From Muscardinus avellanarius (taxonomy: Eukaryota > Chordata > Mammalia > Rodentia > Gliridae), in contig OY726563.1 of the NCBI GenBank assembly GCA_963383645.1, positions 27,250,821 to 27,314,820 on the forward strand: 64,000 bases of DNA. Direction: 5' to 3'. Numbering within the stretch: the first letter of the stretch is position 1; each line of letters starts with the position of its first letter. The position numbers were made by a program, and so were the translations under genes. Shown in pieces: positions 1 to 11,207 of this stretch. The notes under the pieces are model-generated. The model was not told the origin of the DNA, searched no databases, and saw only the letters and a list, made by a program, of their open reading frames with translations.

Positions 1-574
1 GTCAAATGTTTCAGGGAATTGATGTTAGGGTTTTTTGTCATTTTCAGAGTTGGAATAAAAACATAAAGAAGATAATAAGAATGCAATACAAAACAGATGG
101 CCAAGAGGAAGCTTTTATAGAAGTAAAGAAAACAGAAAAAGATCCCTCAAATTGAGAAGAAAAATGAAATGATGACAAAGTATAAGAAGTTGTCCGTAAA
201 ACATTTATACTTCACAAAATCTGGATGACATTCATTTAAGAAACTTAAAATTATATAATTTTAACTTTACAACATGTCTACTACTGGTGATATAATTTTA
301 TGTAATAGAACATAAAAGAATAAAATATATTTAGGAGTTTTTCTAATGTATAGCTTTACTCACTGTGTTCATAATACATTTAGAAAATGACTTTTTTAGA
401 AACCCAAATATAGCTAAATAATAAACCTAGTATAACCTAATGTTACACTAAATTTTCAGTAATATTTGGAAAATATGAACTATATACTGTGCAAGTAGCT
501 TGAGAGAAAGAGTGACAACCATGTATAAATGATTGTTGCCAATTTATATTATTATTTTTTTCTCCCATTTTGGG
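1..574. other. Unique AT-rich stretch at the window start
   Basis: No gene or repeat is recognised. Confidence 0.5.
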
Positions 575-1008
575 GAATATAATACTGGGGATTGAACCCA
601 GGGAAATACTAGCCCTGAGCTATATTCCCAGGCCTATTTAATCCTTCCGTCCTTCCTTACCTTTTCCTTTCTTCCTTCCTCTCTCCCTCCTTCCCATTCA
701 ATCACATGTGTACTGGGACTGAATCTAGAAACATTCTACCTTGAAGCTACAGGGTCTCACTGGATTTTTGAGTCTCAATAAATTGCTAAGGCTAGCTGGG
801 AACCTGTGATCCTCCCATCTCAGCCTTGAAAATACTGAGATTACAGGCTTGTACCACCATGACCAGTTTTATTTTTATTATTTTGAAACAGGTTATCACT
901 AAGTTATGGAAGGCCTCACTAAGTATCTGAGGCTGGCCATGAACCTGCTATTCTCCTATTTCACCCTCCAAAGTACTGAGATTACAGGCCTGGGCCACCA
1001 CAACTGAA
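575..1008 (-). mobile_element. SINE (B1-ID composite) with a second SINE nested inside
   Basis: An ID-like right half is seen at 575-632 (tactggggattgaacccagg, the complement of a tRNA-type B box), and its matching B1-like left half ends at about 1008. Between them lie a (TTCC)-rich tract (about 640-695) and another SINE at about 709-867 in the same orientation. This is best read as a later SINE inserted into the linker of an older one. Confidence 0.75.
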
Positions 1009-1289
1009 TGGTGTAGTTCTCTTTTATAAAGTTACTGTACACAATGAATTAGTGAATATGGAATAATTTTTCTCAGGAAAAATATAGCATTAGATTCTTA
1101 TAATTATCTGATCACATATTTTTTGAGACAAGCAGAACAGTCTTGTTTTATATGTGTTTGTTTAAAGATGCCTAACAATATATAATATCGATCCATTAAC
1201 TCTGATTGCACTATATACTTATAACTCATGCCTGAGAGAAGGTTATCGAACACACTTTTTTCCCCTAAGACAAATTACAGACTTTTTTT

Positions 1290-1500
1290 AGTACTAGTGA
1301 TTGAACCCAAAGGCATTCTACCACATTACTTCTAGGCTATATTGCCAGCCTTTTAAACAATTTCTGTTTTGTTTTGCAACAGTGTCTCACTAGGTTGCTG
1401 ATTCTCACTTAGTTGCTGAGGCTGGTCTTGGATCTGCTATTCTCCTGCCTCAGCTTCCCAAGAACTGGGATTACAGGCATAAACTGACCACAATAAGCTC
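1290..1500 (-). mobile_element. SINE, B1-ID composite
   Basis: An ID half (gtgattgaacccaaaggcattctacc-like, split by substitutions) is followed by the B1-like half ending in the complement of tgtaatcccag. It is quite diverged. Confidence 0.8.
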
Positions 1501-1668
1501 AGTCTTCTTAAATTTAGGAAAAATAGACAACAGTTCACTATGTTTAAGAGCCATTTTAAACAGTGAAATCATCGTGAAAAAATATAAGTAGCGTTAAACA
1601 GACTGCAAAAAGGACATTTGATTATACTATGAAACCTGAGATTAGACACTCACAGAAAGTGAAGGTTC

Positions 1669-1720
1669 ATGCAGGGCATGTTGGCACATGTTGTAATCCC
1701 TAAATCAAGAAGGCAGAGCA
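1669..1720 (+). mobile_element. SINE fragment, B1-like 5' end only
   Basis: The sequence gcagggcatgttggcacatg followed by tgtaatccc matches the first 50 bases of the local SINE. The rest is absent. Confidence 0.6.
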
Positions 1721-2716
1721 TTTTATGTGTGTGTGTTCAGCTGGGAACATGTATGTTGTGTGATTCAGATTTTTCACCACTATGTCCATATCTATGAATA
1801 ACTATGAAAATTCTGTGAGTATCAATTTGGGGGCTACAAATAAATTTCACGGATTCTGAAACAAGAATATTTTAAAACTTTCAATCAGCTTGCTGATTTA
1901 CTGTAAACTTTTTACAAAACACTTTAGTTCTTAGTTGCAAATGGTTAATGACTTTCATCTTTTTGGTTGTGGTATTTGTACAGAAAAATTTTACTCACGA
2001 CTATTATCAACTTTCTCTAATTACCTCTCTGAATGATTTCAGCAGAGAACAACTGCTGGGTCAAATTGTATACTGAGATTGTAGTATTCTGGTTTTTCCA
2101 AACACTGTGGTTAAGAAATATTGTTAGTTAAGGTTTACTGCAATTTCAAGAAAAAGATTAAAAAAATAATACTCTCTCTGCCAAGTAAATATGGTAAGAA
2201 AAAGTACAAGATACTTTTAAGAACACTCTTGTTACCAACTAAAGAACTGTATTATTAATTTAGTCCCAGACAGTGTTACTTAAAACTGCAGTGTCTTCTT
2301 ATTAAGCAAAGTGGATGCAAGAAAAGTTTTAAAAATATAATAAATGCAGCAAATTCAGAGTTGAATTTCTAAAAGTGGAGCTTTCAAATGGACTGGAGGT
2401 GCAATTTGCCTTCAAATAGGTGTGAAATCCAAATTTTAATAACAACTGTCAGTCTGTATAAGAAAACCTGTTCATCAATGAAATGAAACACCTAGATATC
2501 CATCTGCCTTGATTATGTTTACCATGAATTTCATAATCCCAAATAAAACCAATGTATTCTATTCACAAATTTGTGAGCTGTCATCGGTGAAATACAGAAC
2601 TGAATGTGGTATGTCTTATATATGTTTTTATGAATATCTGAACTCCAGTATCTGTGTGTATATGTCTTAATGTTAAGATGCAAAAGTATTAAAAAGTTTG
2701 TTCTTAGATTAGCCAA
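1721..2716. other. Unique AT-rich stretch
   Basis: I see no gene. Around 2050-2140 there is weak resemblance to an old minus-strand L1 (ctgctgggtcaaattgtata), not enough for a call. Confidence 0.5.
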
Positions 2717-2737
2717 AGACAGACAGACAGACAGACA

Positions 2738-2777
<40 letters not shown>
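2717..2777. repeat. (GACA)n-(CA)n compound microsatellite
   Basis: About six GACA units run directly into an uninterrupted CA tract. Open frames across it (Cys-Val and Thr-His repeats) are artefacts. Confidence 0.98.
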
Positions 2778-2778
<1 letters not shown>

Positions 2779-3294
2779 CCATTCTATCTGCAAGGAATAT
2801 GTCCCAAGACCTGTTGTGTATGTCTGAAAGCACAGAAAGTATTGAACTCTATATATGCTGTTGTTCCTATACATTTAATTCTATGATAAATTTTAATTTA
2901 TACATTAGCAGAGTAATAGTTTAATAACAATAGTGGAATGAATACATATAACAATATGCTATAGTAAGGTTTTTTGAACATTATTTTCTTTTTTCTCTCT
3001 CAAAATATCTTATTGTATTATACTTACTCTCTTATGATGATAGAAGATGATACAATGCCTCCATGTTGAGATGAAGTAAGATGAATGACAAACATTGTAA
3101 TGTAGCTTATGGCTACTCTGGATTACTTGACATAAGCACTGTGAAAATGTGACAATTGATTTTATAACTGTAGTAGCTATTAAGCAACTAATAGTTGATT
3201 ATACAGGATAAATACACTGAACAAAGGTATGACTCGTATTCTTGGCAGGACAGTAAAGTACAAATATACTTTACTTTTATTAGTGTATAATAAG

Positions 3295-3296
<2 letters not shown>

Positions 3297-3330
<34 letters not shown>
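3297..3330. repeat. (TTA)n microsatellite
   Basis: An uninterrupted run of TTA units lies just before the T-rich end of the minus-strand SINE at 3342. It probably grew from that SINE's A-rich tail. Confidence 0.95.
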
Positions 3331-3331
<1 letters not shown>

Positions 3332-3341
3332 GTTATTTTCT

Positions 3342-3533
3342 GATACTGGGTGCTGAGCCTAGGGGAATTCTAGTCTGAGCTACACTCTCAAACATTTTTA
3401 AAGATTTTTGTTCTGACACGGGGTCTCACTATGTTGCTGCGAATCTCCCTACATTGCTGAGGTTGTCCTTGAACCTGTGATTCTTTTCAGCCTTCCAAGT
3501 CCTGGGATTACAGGTGTGCACCACCAGTTTGAT
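3342..3533 (-). mobile_element. SINE, B1-ID composite
   Basis: An ID half (gatactgggtgctgagcc) is followed by a B1 half with gggtctcactatgttgctg and ctgggattacaggtgtgc. Both modules are present. Confidence 0.85.
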
Positions 3534-4021
3534 AATTTTTGAAATTTTCACTTAATATTTTTGGACTGCAGTTAATCATGGGTAACAAACTGTGAAAAGC
3601 AAAAATATGGATTGGTGGAACTGTTGTAGTCATACACATAAAATAGGATGGATACAAACAATATTGACAGTTTCCAATTTATAATGGTTTGAGTTAATGA
3701 TTTTTTCAACTTTACAGTGGTATAGAGGTGATAGAGATTCATTAAAATATGTATTTGAATTTTTTAGACTTGTACTTCACAGTTTGAACTTTAATATTTT
3801 CCCAGGTTAGCAATATATGATAAAATTTGTGATACAGCGTTGGTTAGCAGCAGCAATTACAATGCTGCTCAGCCACATTATCATTACAGTAAACAATATT
3901 CTGTGGTGAACTATGTTAATAAGCTATAACAAATTATCATGAATTTAGTGTATTAAGTGCATCTTTCTTATTGTTTTTAATGTCAAAAATCTGTTGCTGG
4001 GTTAAAAATAAGGTTTCAATA

Positions 4022-4239
4022 AGCTGGGCATGGTGGCACATGCTTGTAATCCCAATACTTGGAAGGCTGAGACAGGAGGATCATAGGTTCACCGCTAGCC
4101 TTAGCTACTTAGTGAGGCCTTCTGCAACTTAGTTAGACCTTGTTTCAAAATAAAGAATAAAAAATAGGGATGGGGGTGTAGCTCAGAGATAGAATGTCAC
4201 TGGGTTTTAGCCCCAATACTGCAAAGAAAAAAAAAAAAG
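4022..4239 (+). mobile_element. SINE, B1-ID composite, full length
   Basis: It begins aagctgggcatggtggcaca and has the ataaagaataaaaaataggg linker, then an ID half with gtgtagctcagagatagaat and a poly(A) tail at about 4227-4238. A-box-like (tagctcag) and B-box-like positions are visible. The 72-codon frame over it is an artefact. Confidence 0.9.
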
Positions 4240-4254
4240 GTGTCAGCAGGGCTA

Positions 4255-4580
4255 TATTCATTCTGAAGACTCTAGGGGAGCATGAATCCATTTCCTTGTC
4301 TCTGTCTTCTCTGGTTTCTAAGATTCAGCTATATTTCTTGTTCCATGATCAATTTACTCCATTTTCAAAGCCGATAGCACAGCATTTCCCAATCTATATC
4401 ACATTACTCTGACACTCTCTTTTTATTTCTCACATCTTCTTTGAGTCTGTGAAGAATCTTTGTGATTTTATTGGGCCCATCCAGATGTCCAGAATAATAT
4501 CACCATTTTCAGGTTCTTAATCTAACCATGTGGGAAAATCAATCTTTGTCATTGTGAAATAAATTACTAAGTTGGGCCCA
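4255..4580. repeat. Old interspersed repeat, name uncertain
   Basis: The series gactctaggggagcatgaatccatttcctt ... ttgggcccatccagatgtccagaataatatc ... ggttcttaatctaaccatgtg (shown in parts) resembles a common mammalian medium-reiterated element. I cannot name the family with confidence. Confidence 0.4.
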
Positions 4581-4589
4581 AGTTTTAGG

Positions 4590-5010
4590 AACCCTGCACA
4601 TCCCAAATAAAGATGCGACTCTTCTCTGGCTTCTGGAAGATAATCTGGGAAAACTTGGATTACTCTGAATTATAAGAGCGCCTTTATCTCAGGATTTGAG
4701 ACAAACCAGATAGTATGCTTGATGGTGTAGCTCTTTGACTGCATTTTATGTTTGACTTTGGAGAGGCTAAAGACTTAGTAATTAAGGTCAGCCACACGAA
4801 TACCCCATACCTATGTGTCCAAATCCAATATAAGCATAGACACCTGCAGTCAGGTCACTGCTGGGATAATGGAACTGTACGTAAGGCTCCATTTTGAAAG
4901 GACAACAGGAAGCTGGAAGTTGGTCTCTCCGAGACTATTTTACTTTTGCAACTATTTCTTTTATTGATTCTAATCAGTATTATTTTGTTGTAATAAATGA
5001 TAGCCATAAC
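4590..5010 (+). mobile_element. Candidate solo LTR, unnamed
   Basis: This block is less AT-rich than its surroundings. It has ggctccattttgaaagg near 4884, ctctccgagactatt near 4925 and an aataaatga signal near 4993, a layout that recalls a retroviral LTR 3' half. Neither the TG...CA ends nor a TSD can be fixed by eye, so this is a weak call. Confidence 0.25.
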
Positions 5011-5661
5011 TATAATCATTTTTCTGGATTCTAAGCTCTCCTAGTGAATCATTGAATCTCAGAGTAGCCTTCAGGACCTCCAACTATGACATTTAAGGCA
5101 ACATAGTATAATTTACCATGAGAAGAACAAATATATCTTTAGAGAACCATCATGTTGCCTAACACAATACATTAAAAATCATTATTCTGTATAAAAATTC
5201 TAAATTTCTTTGGTCAGAAGAGTAGTTTTTAAAATATTATCAAAACTAGGTAAAAGGTTCTTTTATTCAGTCAATATTGGGTCTTAACAAGATTGTACTG
5301 ATTACTTTCTAACATGGTATCTTTGACAAATTACTTTTTCCTATATATAGAATGAAAATTAAAAATTTAAAGAGTCATATCATTTTATATGATGGGTATT
5401 TAATAAGTGACGATGTAACCAATTATTGCCTAGTGATAAACAATGAAGAACATATTCAGTTTTCACTTATCAGGACAGAGCTAATCAAAGGAAAAGGACT
5501 CAATTGACCATCAGAGACTAAAAAATAAATCAGCTCTAGAAAATGTTCCCATAGAATTTCAACATGGTTAAAGATATAAAGATTATTATTGTAAAATGTT
5601 ACTAAGAAAAATGAGAAAAGCCTGTTGTAGTCTCCAATTACATTAGAGTGAAGGACAAGAA

Positions 5662-5662
<1 letters not shown>

Positions 5663-5711
<49 letters not shown>

Positions 5712-5716
5712 ACACA
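5663..5716. repeat. (CA)n microsatellite
   Basis: A near-perfect CA tract with one TA interruption close to its end. Confidence 0.98.
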
Positions 5717-5739
5717 TGAGCACATATGCAGGGTAAATT

Positions 5740-6110
5740 TATAGGTTTGTAGTTTTGTTTGAAATTTGTGCCCATGATCTATTTTGAGTCAATATTTGAG
5801 TTAAGTGTGAAATTTAGATCAAGGTTTATTTTTCTGGCTCTGTTCTATGTATTCTCTACTGAATAGCTATTATAAATATAATTTGGCTTTATTTATGTCT
5901 TTTTCTAGGATCCTTATTTTATTCCATTGGTGTCTATTCTACTACAAATATTATAATATCTTGATGACTATAGCTATATACTAGGCTTTCAATTGGAGGA
6001 GAGTAATTTATCCCACTTTATTCTTTCTCAAGCATTAAATCTATAAATCAAATTGGTGAATATTGACATTTTATTATAACATTTTTCAATCCATTAATGT
6101 AAATTTATAT
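5740..6110 (-). mobile_element. Old L1 fragment (ORF2 C-terminal part)
   Basis: On the plus strand the series gagttaagtgtgaaatttag, aggtttatttttctggctctgttct and atatcttgatgactatagct matches the complement of the L1 ORF2 3' region upstream of the cysteine motif. It is heavily diverged, with no open frame. Confidence 0.65.
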
Positions 6111-7546
6111 TTATTCAGTTTTTGCTTTCATTATATCACTATTTTATAATTTTAAAATATCTGTCCTATTCATATTTTACTGCATTTATATTCTAATATT
6201 TTATTTTTAAAAAAAATTATAAATATAATTGTGTTTTTAACTAAAAACTTTAAATATAAAATTTCATATTATCTGCAATTTCAAATTTTCAGTTCTTTAA
6301 ACCAACTTAAAAAGAAACAATATATTCATTTTGAAATTTGTTTTCCTTTGACTAGTAATTTGCAATCCCACATATTACAATTAATAAAAACACACACAAA
6401 ACAACAACAAAATAAACAAAGCTTGGTACTAGTTTGAAAAGATTAAGAGCTCTAAATTCTCTTAAAGTGATAATTTTGCTCATTTGCTAGAATCTATGTT
6501 ATTGAAGACAACATGCCATAGGCAGTCTTTGGAATTTAATCAAGTGAATTTTATATATAAAAACATTTCAGGCTACAAATACTGTAATATCTTTTTCATA
6601 TCTGGTTTCTACTTTTACATTCTAGTTGTAAGGCATTTAAGGCAATGACTTAAACACCTTATATGGATGACTATTATAGATAGTAATATTTCTAGGAAAT
6701 GTGGCAAAATAACCAAATAACTCCCTTTATTCTGATTCCCATATACTCAAAAAATTTAAAATATATCTAAAATTGAATAAAATATGTTGTCTAATAATAC
6801 AAAAACTGGATGACTGTAAAAAATAAGGGTTATATAATATATTTTGAGCATTATACAGTATTTCAATCCCTCCCTTAAATCTCTTATTTAAAATCATATT
6901 AAATGGCATTTGCAAAATTAATTATAATACTGTCTAGACATAGTACTCAATAGAGACCACTGTCTCAGTGGGAAAGGAGTGTGTCTAGTTTCAGTCAAAT
7001 ACATCTGATTTAGAGTAAATATGATTAAATATAGAAAAAATTATACCCATAGTTAACTCCTCAGTTGTCTATTTCAAACATAATTCTGTCTATTACTAAT
7101 GCTATGGGAATCACATGGGATTGATAACTTTCTTACAGAAGGGGACATTTCTCTGACTTCAGCAGAGGAGCATATAGATTTTATATGATGAAATCATCAT
7201 CATACTATTATTCAAAAATTTATTTGTTTCATGTTTCTTCGACTACTCTGGTAAGTGGGCTGACAATTGCCAATACCTTATCACCCTAATAAATCAGCAC
7301 CTTAATAGTAGAATTGTTGGAACCAAAAAAATTACCATTTGGGGGTCATAATGGTCAAATATCAGCCATTTATATAATTAAACATACATGTCTGAGATAT
7401 ATAGATTACACATATGGTGAGATGAATGAACTGATTTCTGTATATAGAACTGGAATAATTAAGAAAAATTGTGTCCAAAGAAGTAGAGTTCTCTGTATAT
7501 AACTTTTGTGCTCAATTAACTTTTGTATATATGTGTATGTACTTGA
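6111..7546. other. Unique AT-rich stretch
   Basis: I see no gene or recognisable repeat. Short open frames (6231-6437, 6727-6915, 7314-7502) have low-complexity AT-driven composition. Confidence 0.5.
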
Positions 7547-7777
7547 TAAAATGATCTAATTTTTTTTTTTTTGGTACTGGGGATGGATCCTGGAGCATTC
7601 TACCTCTGAGCTACACCCCCAGACCAATTTTTTTATTTTTTTATTTTGAAACAGGTCTCAATGAGTTGCAAAGGGCTAAGTAGCTGAGGCTGGTTGTGAA
7701 CCCAGATCCTTCTGTGTCAGCCTTCCAAATGCTGGGATTACAAACGTGTGCCACCACACCTGGCTAAAATGATCTAA
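7547..7777 (-). mobile_element. SINE, B1-ID composite, with 13-bp TSD
   Basis: The 13-mer taaaatgatctaa at 7547-7559 and 7765-7777 flanks the insert as a perfect target-site duplication. The insert (7560-7764) starts with its tail as poly(T), then ggtactggggatggatcctgg, a linker and the B1 half ending ccaccacacctggc. Confidence 0.95.
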
Positions 7778-7930
7778 ATTTAAGTGTTTTTAAATGGTTT
7801 AAAATATTTTAAAAAGTAGTTACTCAGACATTTAAGTCTGAATGGTTATCTTCTCTCAATAAGTAGAAAATTTGCCTTACTCTATTCCAATATCTAATAA
7901 TTATTTCCTTAACTTGTTCATGCTATCCAT

Positions 7931-7960
7931 ACAACATTCCTAACATATTAGGAATGTTGT
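7931..7960. repeat. Perfect 13-bp inverted repeat (hairpin)
   Basis: The arm acaacattcctaa (7931-7943) is exactly complementary to 7948-7960, with a 4-nt loop. The right arm overlaps the first bases of the MaLR-type LTR. Confidence 0.9.
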
Positions 7961-8265
7961 TATGGTCTGAATATTTGTGTCCTCCAAAAATCTTATGTTA
8001 AAATGAAGGTGATAGCATTAGGAGATTCAGCCCTTTGGAGGTGATTAGGCGGAGCCCTCACAAATGGATTTAATGATCTTATAAAAGAGACTCCAGAGAG
8101 CTCCATTACCCTTTCCACCATAATGAAACACAGTGAGGAAGCATTATCTATGACCTAGAAAATGGGCCATCTCCATACCATAAATCTGCCAGTGTCTTAA
8201 TTTTTTATTTCCCAGACTCTAAATCTGTGAATAATATATCCTGTTGTTTATAAGGTATCCTTTGT
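7958..8265 (+). mobile_element. MaLR-type LTR (MLT1-like)
   Basis: It starts tgttatggtctgaatatttg. The diagnostic order follows: gcattaggagattcagccct, gtgattaggcggagccctca, cttataaaagagactccaga, gagctccattaccctttcca, and a 3' part with ctgtgaataatatatcctgt. This matches the ERVL-MaLR solo LTR pattern known across mammals. The TATA-like ataaaaga is in place. No viral gene remains. Confidence 0.85.
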
Positions 8266-8895
8266 ATTTATGATATTTTGATATTAAATATCTAAAGGAT
8301 GAAGAGAGTTATTTCAGAGAGAAAATATGAAAAGAATATTATTAAACCCATAAACATGGAAAGGGAAGAAAGTAATAATGAGCAGTATCATAAACCAAAT
8401 ATACTCAGAAATAAAGGATATTTCATATATTTTCATCAAAAATTAAGTAGAAAGAAATTCAGTAATTCTCGCCATGTTCTATCTACCTATAGGATTTATC
8501 TGTTATTACTTATTTAGAACTTAGCATGTTCTGTGTGAAATAATAGTTATTCATTGTGAGGAACCATCATTATAATTATTACCTTCATCATCATTATAAC
8601 CTGGACTACCAAAATCATAGAAGAGTTATAATTTATGGGGAAGGCAAATATGATAAGAAAATGGTACCCAGGGTTGGATAAAAACAACAAAAATTAAAAC
8701 TTTTTTCTTTTTGAGACTATGACAGGTTGACTTAAATGTGTAGCAATTGTCATAATGAGTTCCTTCTTTCAATTTCCATACCTACATTCATTGTAGTATT
8801 CTCACTAAAGTTAGGATATAATATTGTTTATAATCAGGTATAGCCCTTAATGAGCAATAATCTAGATTATGAAAGAAAAAATGTGTATTTGTACC

Positions 8896-8922
8896 ACTTA
8901 CCATATGCAAAATATGGTAAGT
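8896..8922. repeat. Perfect 11-bp inverted repeat
   Basis: acttaccatat at 8896-8906 pairs with 8912-8922 across a 5-nt loop. It lies just before the second MaLR fragment. Confidence 0.85.
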
Positions 8923-8934
8923 TATAATAGTTGT

Positions 8935-9035
8935 GTGTTAAGTTATGAAGGCTGAGCCCTAATTAATGAATTTAGTGTCTTTATAAAAGAGACTTCAGAG
9001 AGCTCCATTACCTTTCCATCATGTGGAACATGGTG
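8935..9035 (+). mobile_element. Second MaLR-type LTR fragment
   Basis: aggctgagccctaattaatg and ctttataaaagagacttcag, then agagctccattacctttcca, repeat the middle of the 7958-8265 element in the same orientation. The 3' half is replaced by a SINE. Confidence 0.75.
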
Positions 9036-9040
9036 AGTAA

Positions 9041-9211
9041 TGCTAGGGATTGAGACCAAGAGCATTCTACCTCTGAGCTATATTGCCAACCTTTTTATTC
9101 TTATTTTGAAACAAAGTCTCACTAAGTTGCTAAACTGGCCCCAAACCTGTGATTCTCCTGTCTCAGCCTCCTGAGTACTGGGATTACAAGTGGGTGCCAC
9201 TGTGCCTGGCT
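9041..9211 (-). mobile_element. SINE, B1-ID composite
   Basis: The ID half (atgctagggattgagaccaa) is followed by aaagtctcactaagttgcta and ctgggattacaagtgggtgc. It is slightly shortened in the middle. Confidence 0.85.
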
Positions 9212-9639
9212 GGTAAATTATAAATTTTAATAAATGAGTGAGAGATTAGATCAATGCCTATGTTTATCCAAAGAACATCCAATCATATACATGTTAGCAC
9301 AAGAAGCCTTTGTAGCATCTATCACATTATACAGAGGTAAAAGCAGCCAGGAAGGGCAAGAACTGGAACCATTTAATTTGTTGCTTATAAAATCACAATG
9401 ACAGCTTTTCTTTGATGGAGGCATGAACAAAAAAGGAGGTGACCTGATTGTGGTGGCCTGACACATACCAGGTATCAATGATACAGTAAATTCTATACCA
9501 TTCCTGTGTTGATGAATTATATTAGGCTTTATCATGACATTAGGGGGAATATCCAGACAAGAAAATGCATTAAAGAGTGCAGTGTGTGGTAGGGATGTAT
9601 TACAGTAGCCATATATTCTCTGAACATGACTATTCTTTC

Positions 9640-9765
9640 CTAATCACTGACACTTCTTGAGGGTGGAAATCATTTCTGATTAATCAGTACTATTCACAGT
9701 GCTCAGTTCAATACTGAACAGAGTGTGTTCCCAATAAAAACTTAAGTAAATGAATGGTATTTGAA
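9640..9765 (+). mobile_element. L2 3' end
   Basis: cacttcttgagggtggaaat, then acagtgctcagttcaatac and cccaataaaaacttaagtaa, follow the order of the L2 LINE 3' terminus (clues: 'ttgagggcaggga', 'agcacagtgcctgg', 'ctcaataaat'). Confidence 0.7.
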
Positions 9766-9829
9766 CTAGGTAAATGAATTAAGTGTTAAGAAAAGACAAG
9801 TAAGTCAAGAAAGATACCTATGACCTTTA

Positions 9830-9912
9830 CTCAAAGAGATGACAGACATACAGATGACAGATATACTCTGTCTATATGTCTGACAGATGACAGATACACT
9901 CAAGAGATGACA
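9830..9912. repeat. Short degenerate GATGACA repeat
   Basis: The words agatgacaga and gatgacagata recur, with ctgtctatatgtctgaca between them, forming an imperfect direct and inverted repeat of about 80 bases. Confidence 0.6.
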
Positions 9913-10487
9913 TAGTTTTAACATGAATATTAACCTAAAGTAAATCAACCTCACTATGCTACATAATGTGCTTATACTGTCTATTGTTATGTAAATATGA
10001 GTTTAATTCATAAGAAATTTTTCAATGGCACTAGGAAGCTTCCTGGCTAGAATATCATCTCTAAGAAAAGACAATCTTTAGCATTATTCCATGTAGGTTT
10101 TTTTTTCTCTCCCCAATTGTAATCTTGGATATCCTATCTTTATCATAGTTATCCTTGTCACAATGCTACTTACACATCTTCTTAATTTAGTACTGACTGT
10201 CATTATGAACCCAGCACAAAGCCATTTATTAAAACATATATTTGTCTATGAATTGGGCTTTTTCTTCCACTTTAGGAAAGTGATAATTTATTCTAGAAGG
10301 TGTTATTTGTGTATTGATGCTGGTTTCCATCATAAACCCATGTTAACTGATAGTTGGTGGGTTAGTAAATGAAGTGTCCTAATTTATTAATTGTGCCCTA
10401 TCTAGTACTGATTATAGAAATGTGTGTGCTCTTTGACATTGTGCTCATTTGGCTCAGCCTTTCTTTATATATACAATTTACAATATT

Positions 10488-10683
10488 TTTTTTTTGTGTG
10501 TGTGTGGTACTGGGGTTCCTGGAAATCCTTCTACCTCCAGGCTACACTCCCAGACCTATTTTATATTTCTATTTGGAAACAGGGTCTGTTAAGCCAGCGC
10601 GGCTGGCTTTGAACCTGCAAGATCCTCCTGTCTCCGCCTCCCAAGCGCGGGGATTACAAGCGTGTGCCACCACACCCAGATGC
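10488..10683 (-). mobile_element. SINE, lineage II
   Basis: The right half (complement) reads ggtactggggttcctggaaa with ccttctacctccaggctaca. The linker is tattttatatttctatttgg, and the left half has gttaagccagcgcggctggc and cccaagcgcggggattacaa. These features distinguish it from the commoner lineage. It has kept several CpGs, suggesting relative youth. Its tail includes a (TG)n tract at about 10497-10506. Confidence 0.9.
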
Positions 10684-10991
10684 AATCTTAAAGTTATCCA
10701 TTAGCTATTTCCTGGCTTTGATTAAGAAGGCAAAAATATCTCATTCTACACTGTAAATTTGGAAGTGGTCATAGATAATATCTAATATACAGTGGACTTC
10801 ATGGTGTACTAATGATACTCTAGATATATGTTTATAGGATTCTGTGATGGAAGTAAGAACAGATAAGAATTGTTCGAAATTCACTTCTCATTTTTTCAGC
10901 CAGAATGCATACACCTTCAATTGAGTTTCTCACTTTTGTTTTTCATATAAAATTTATTTTAAAGAAAGTGTTAAAAAATAAATTTTCTGAA

Positions 10992-11207
10992 CTGGGCGTG
11001 GTGGCACACTCTTGTAATCCCAGCCTCTGGGAGCAGAGACAGGATTGCAGTTTGCAGTCAGCCTCAGCTACTTAGTGAGGCTCTTTGCAACTCACTGAGT
11101 CCCTGTTTCAAATTAAGAATAAAAAATAGGGCTTGGGGTATAGCTGAGATGTAGAATGCCCCTGGGTTCCATCCAAATAAATAAATAAATAAATAAATAA
11201 ATAAATA
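10992..11207 (+). mobile_element. SINE, B1-ID composite, with (AAAT)n tail
   Basis: It starts actgggcgtggtggcacact and has linker aagaataaaaaatagggctt. The tail is an expanded AAAT array (11175-11207). It abuts the inverted L1 that follows. Confidence 0.9.

Noticed and set aside
2531..2924. Open frames on both strands with Cys-Val or Thr-His repeats
   Set aside because: They are translations of the (GACA)n-(CA)n tract; the same holds for frames over the CA tracts near 5700, 20570 and 23050.
4160..4225. tRNA gene suggested by A- and B-box-like words in SINE right halves
   Set aside because: The cloverleaf is not kept, and the words belong to the ID-like half of SINEs that recur throughout the window.
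9251..9535. 94-codon minus-strand frame, with a partly peptide-like reading on the plus strand too
   Set aside because: No family is recognised and stops break the plus-strand reading. A retroviral or processed-pseudogene origin is possible, but a translated database search would be needed.
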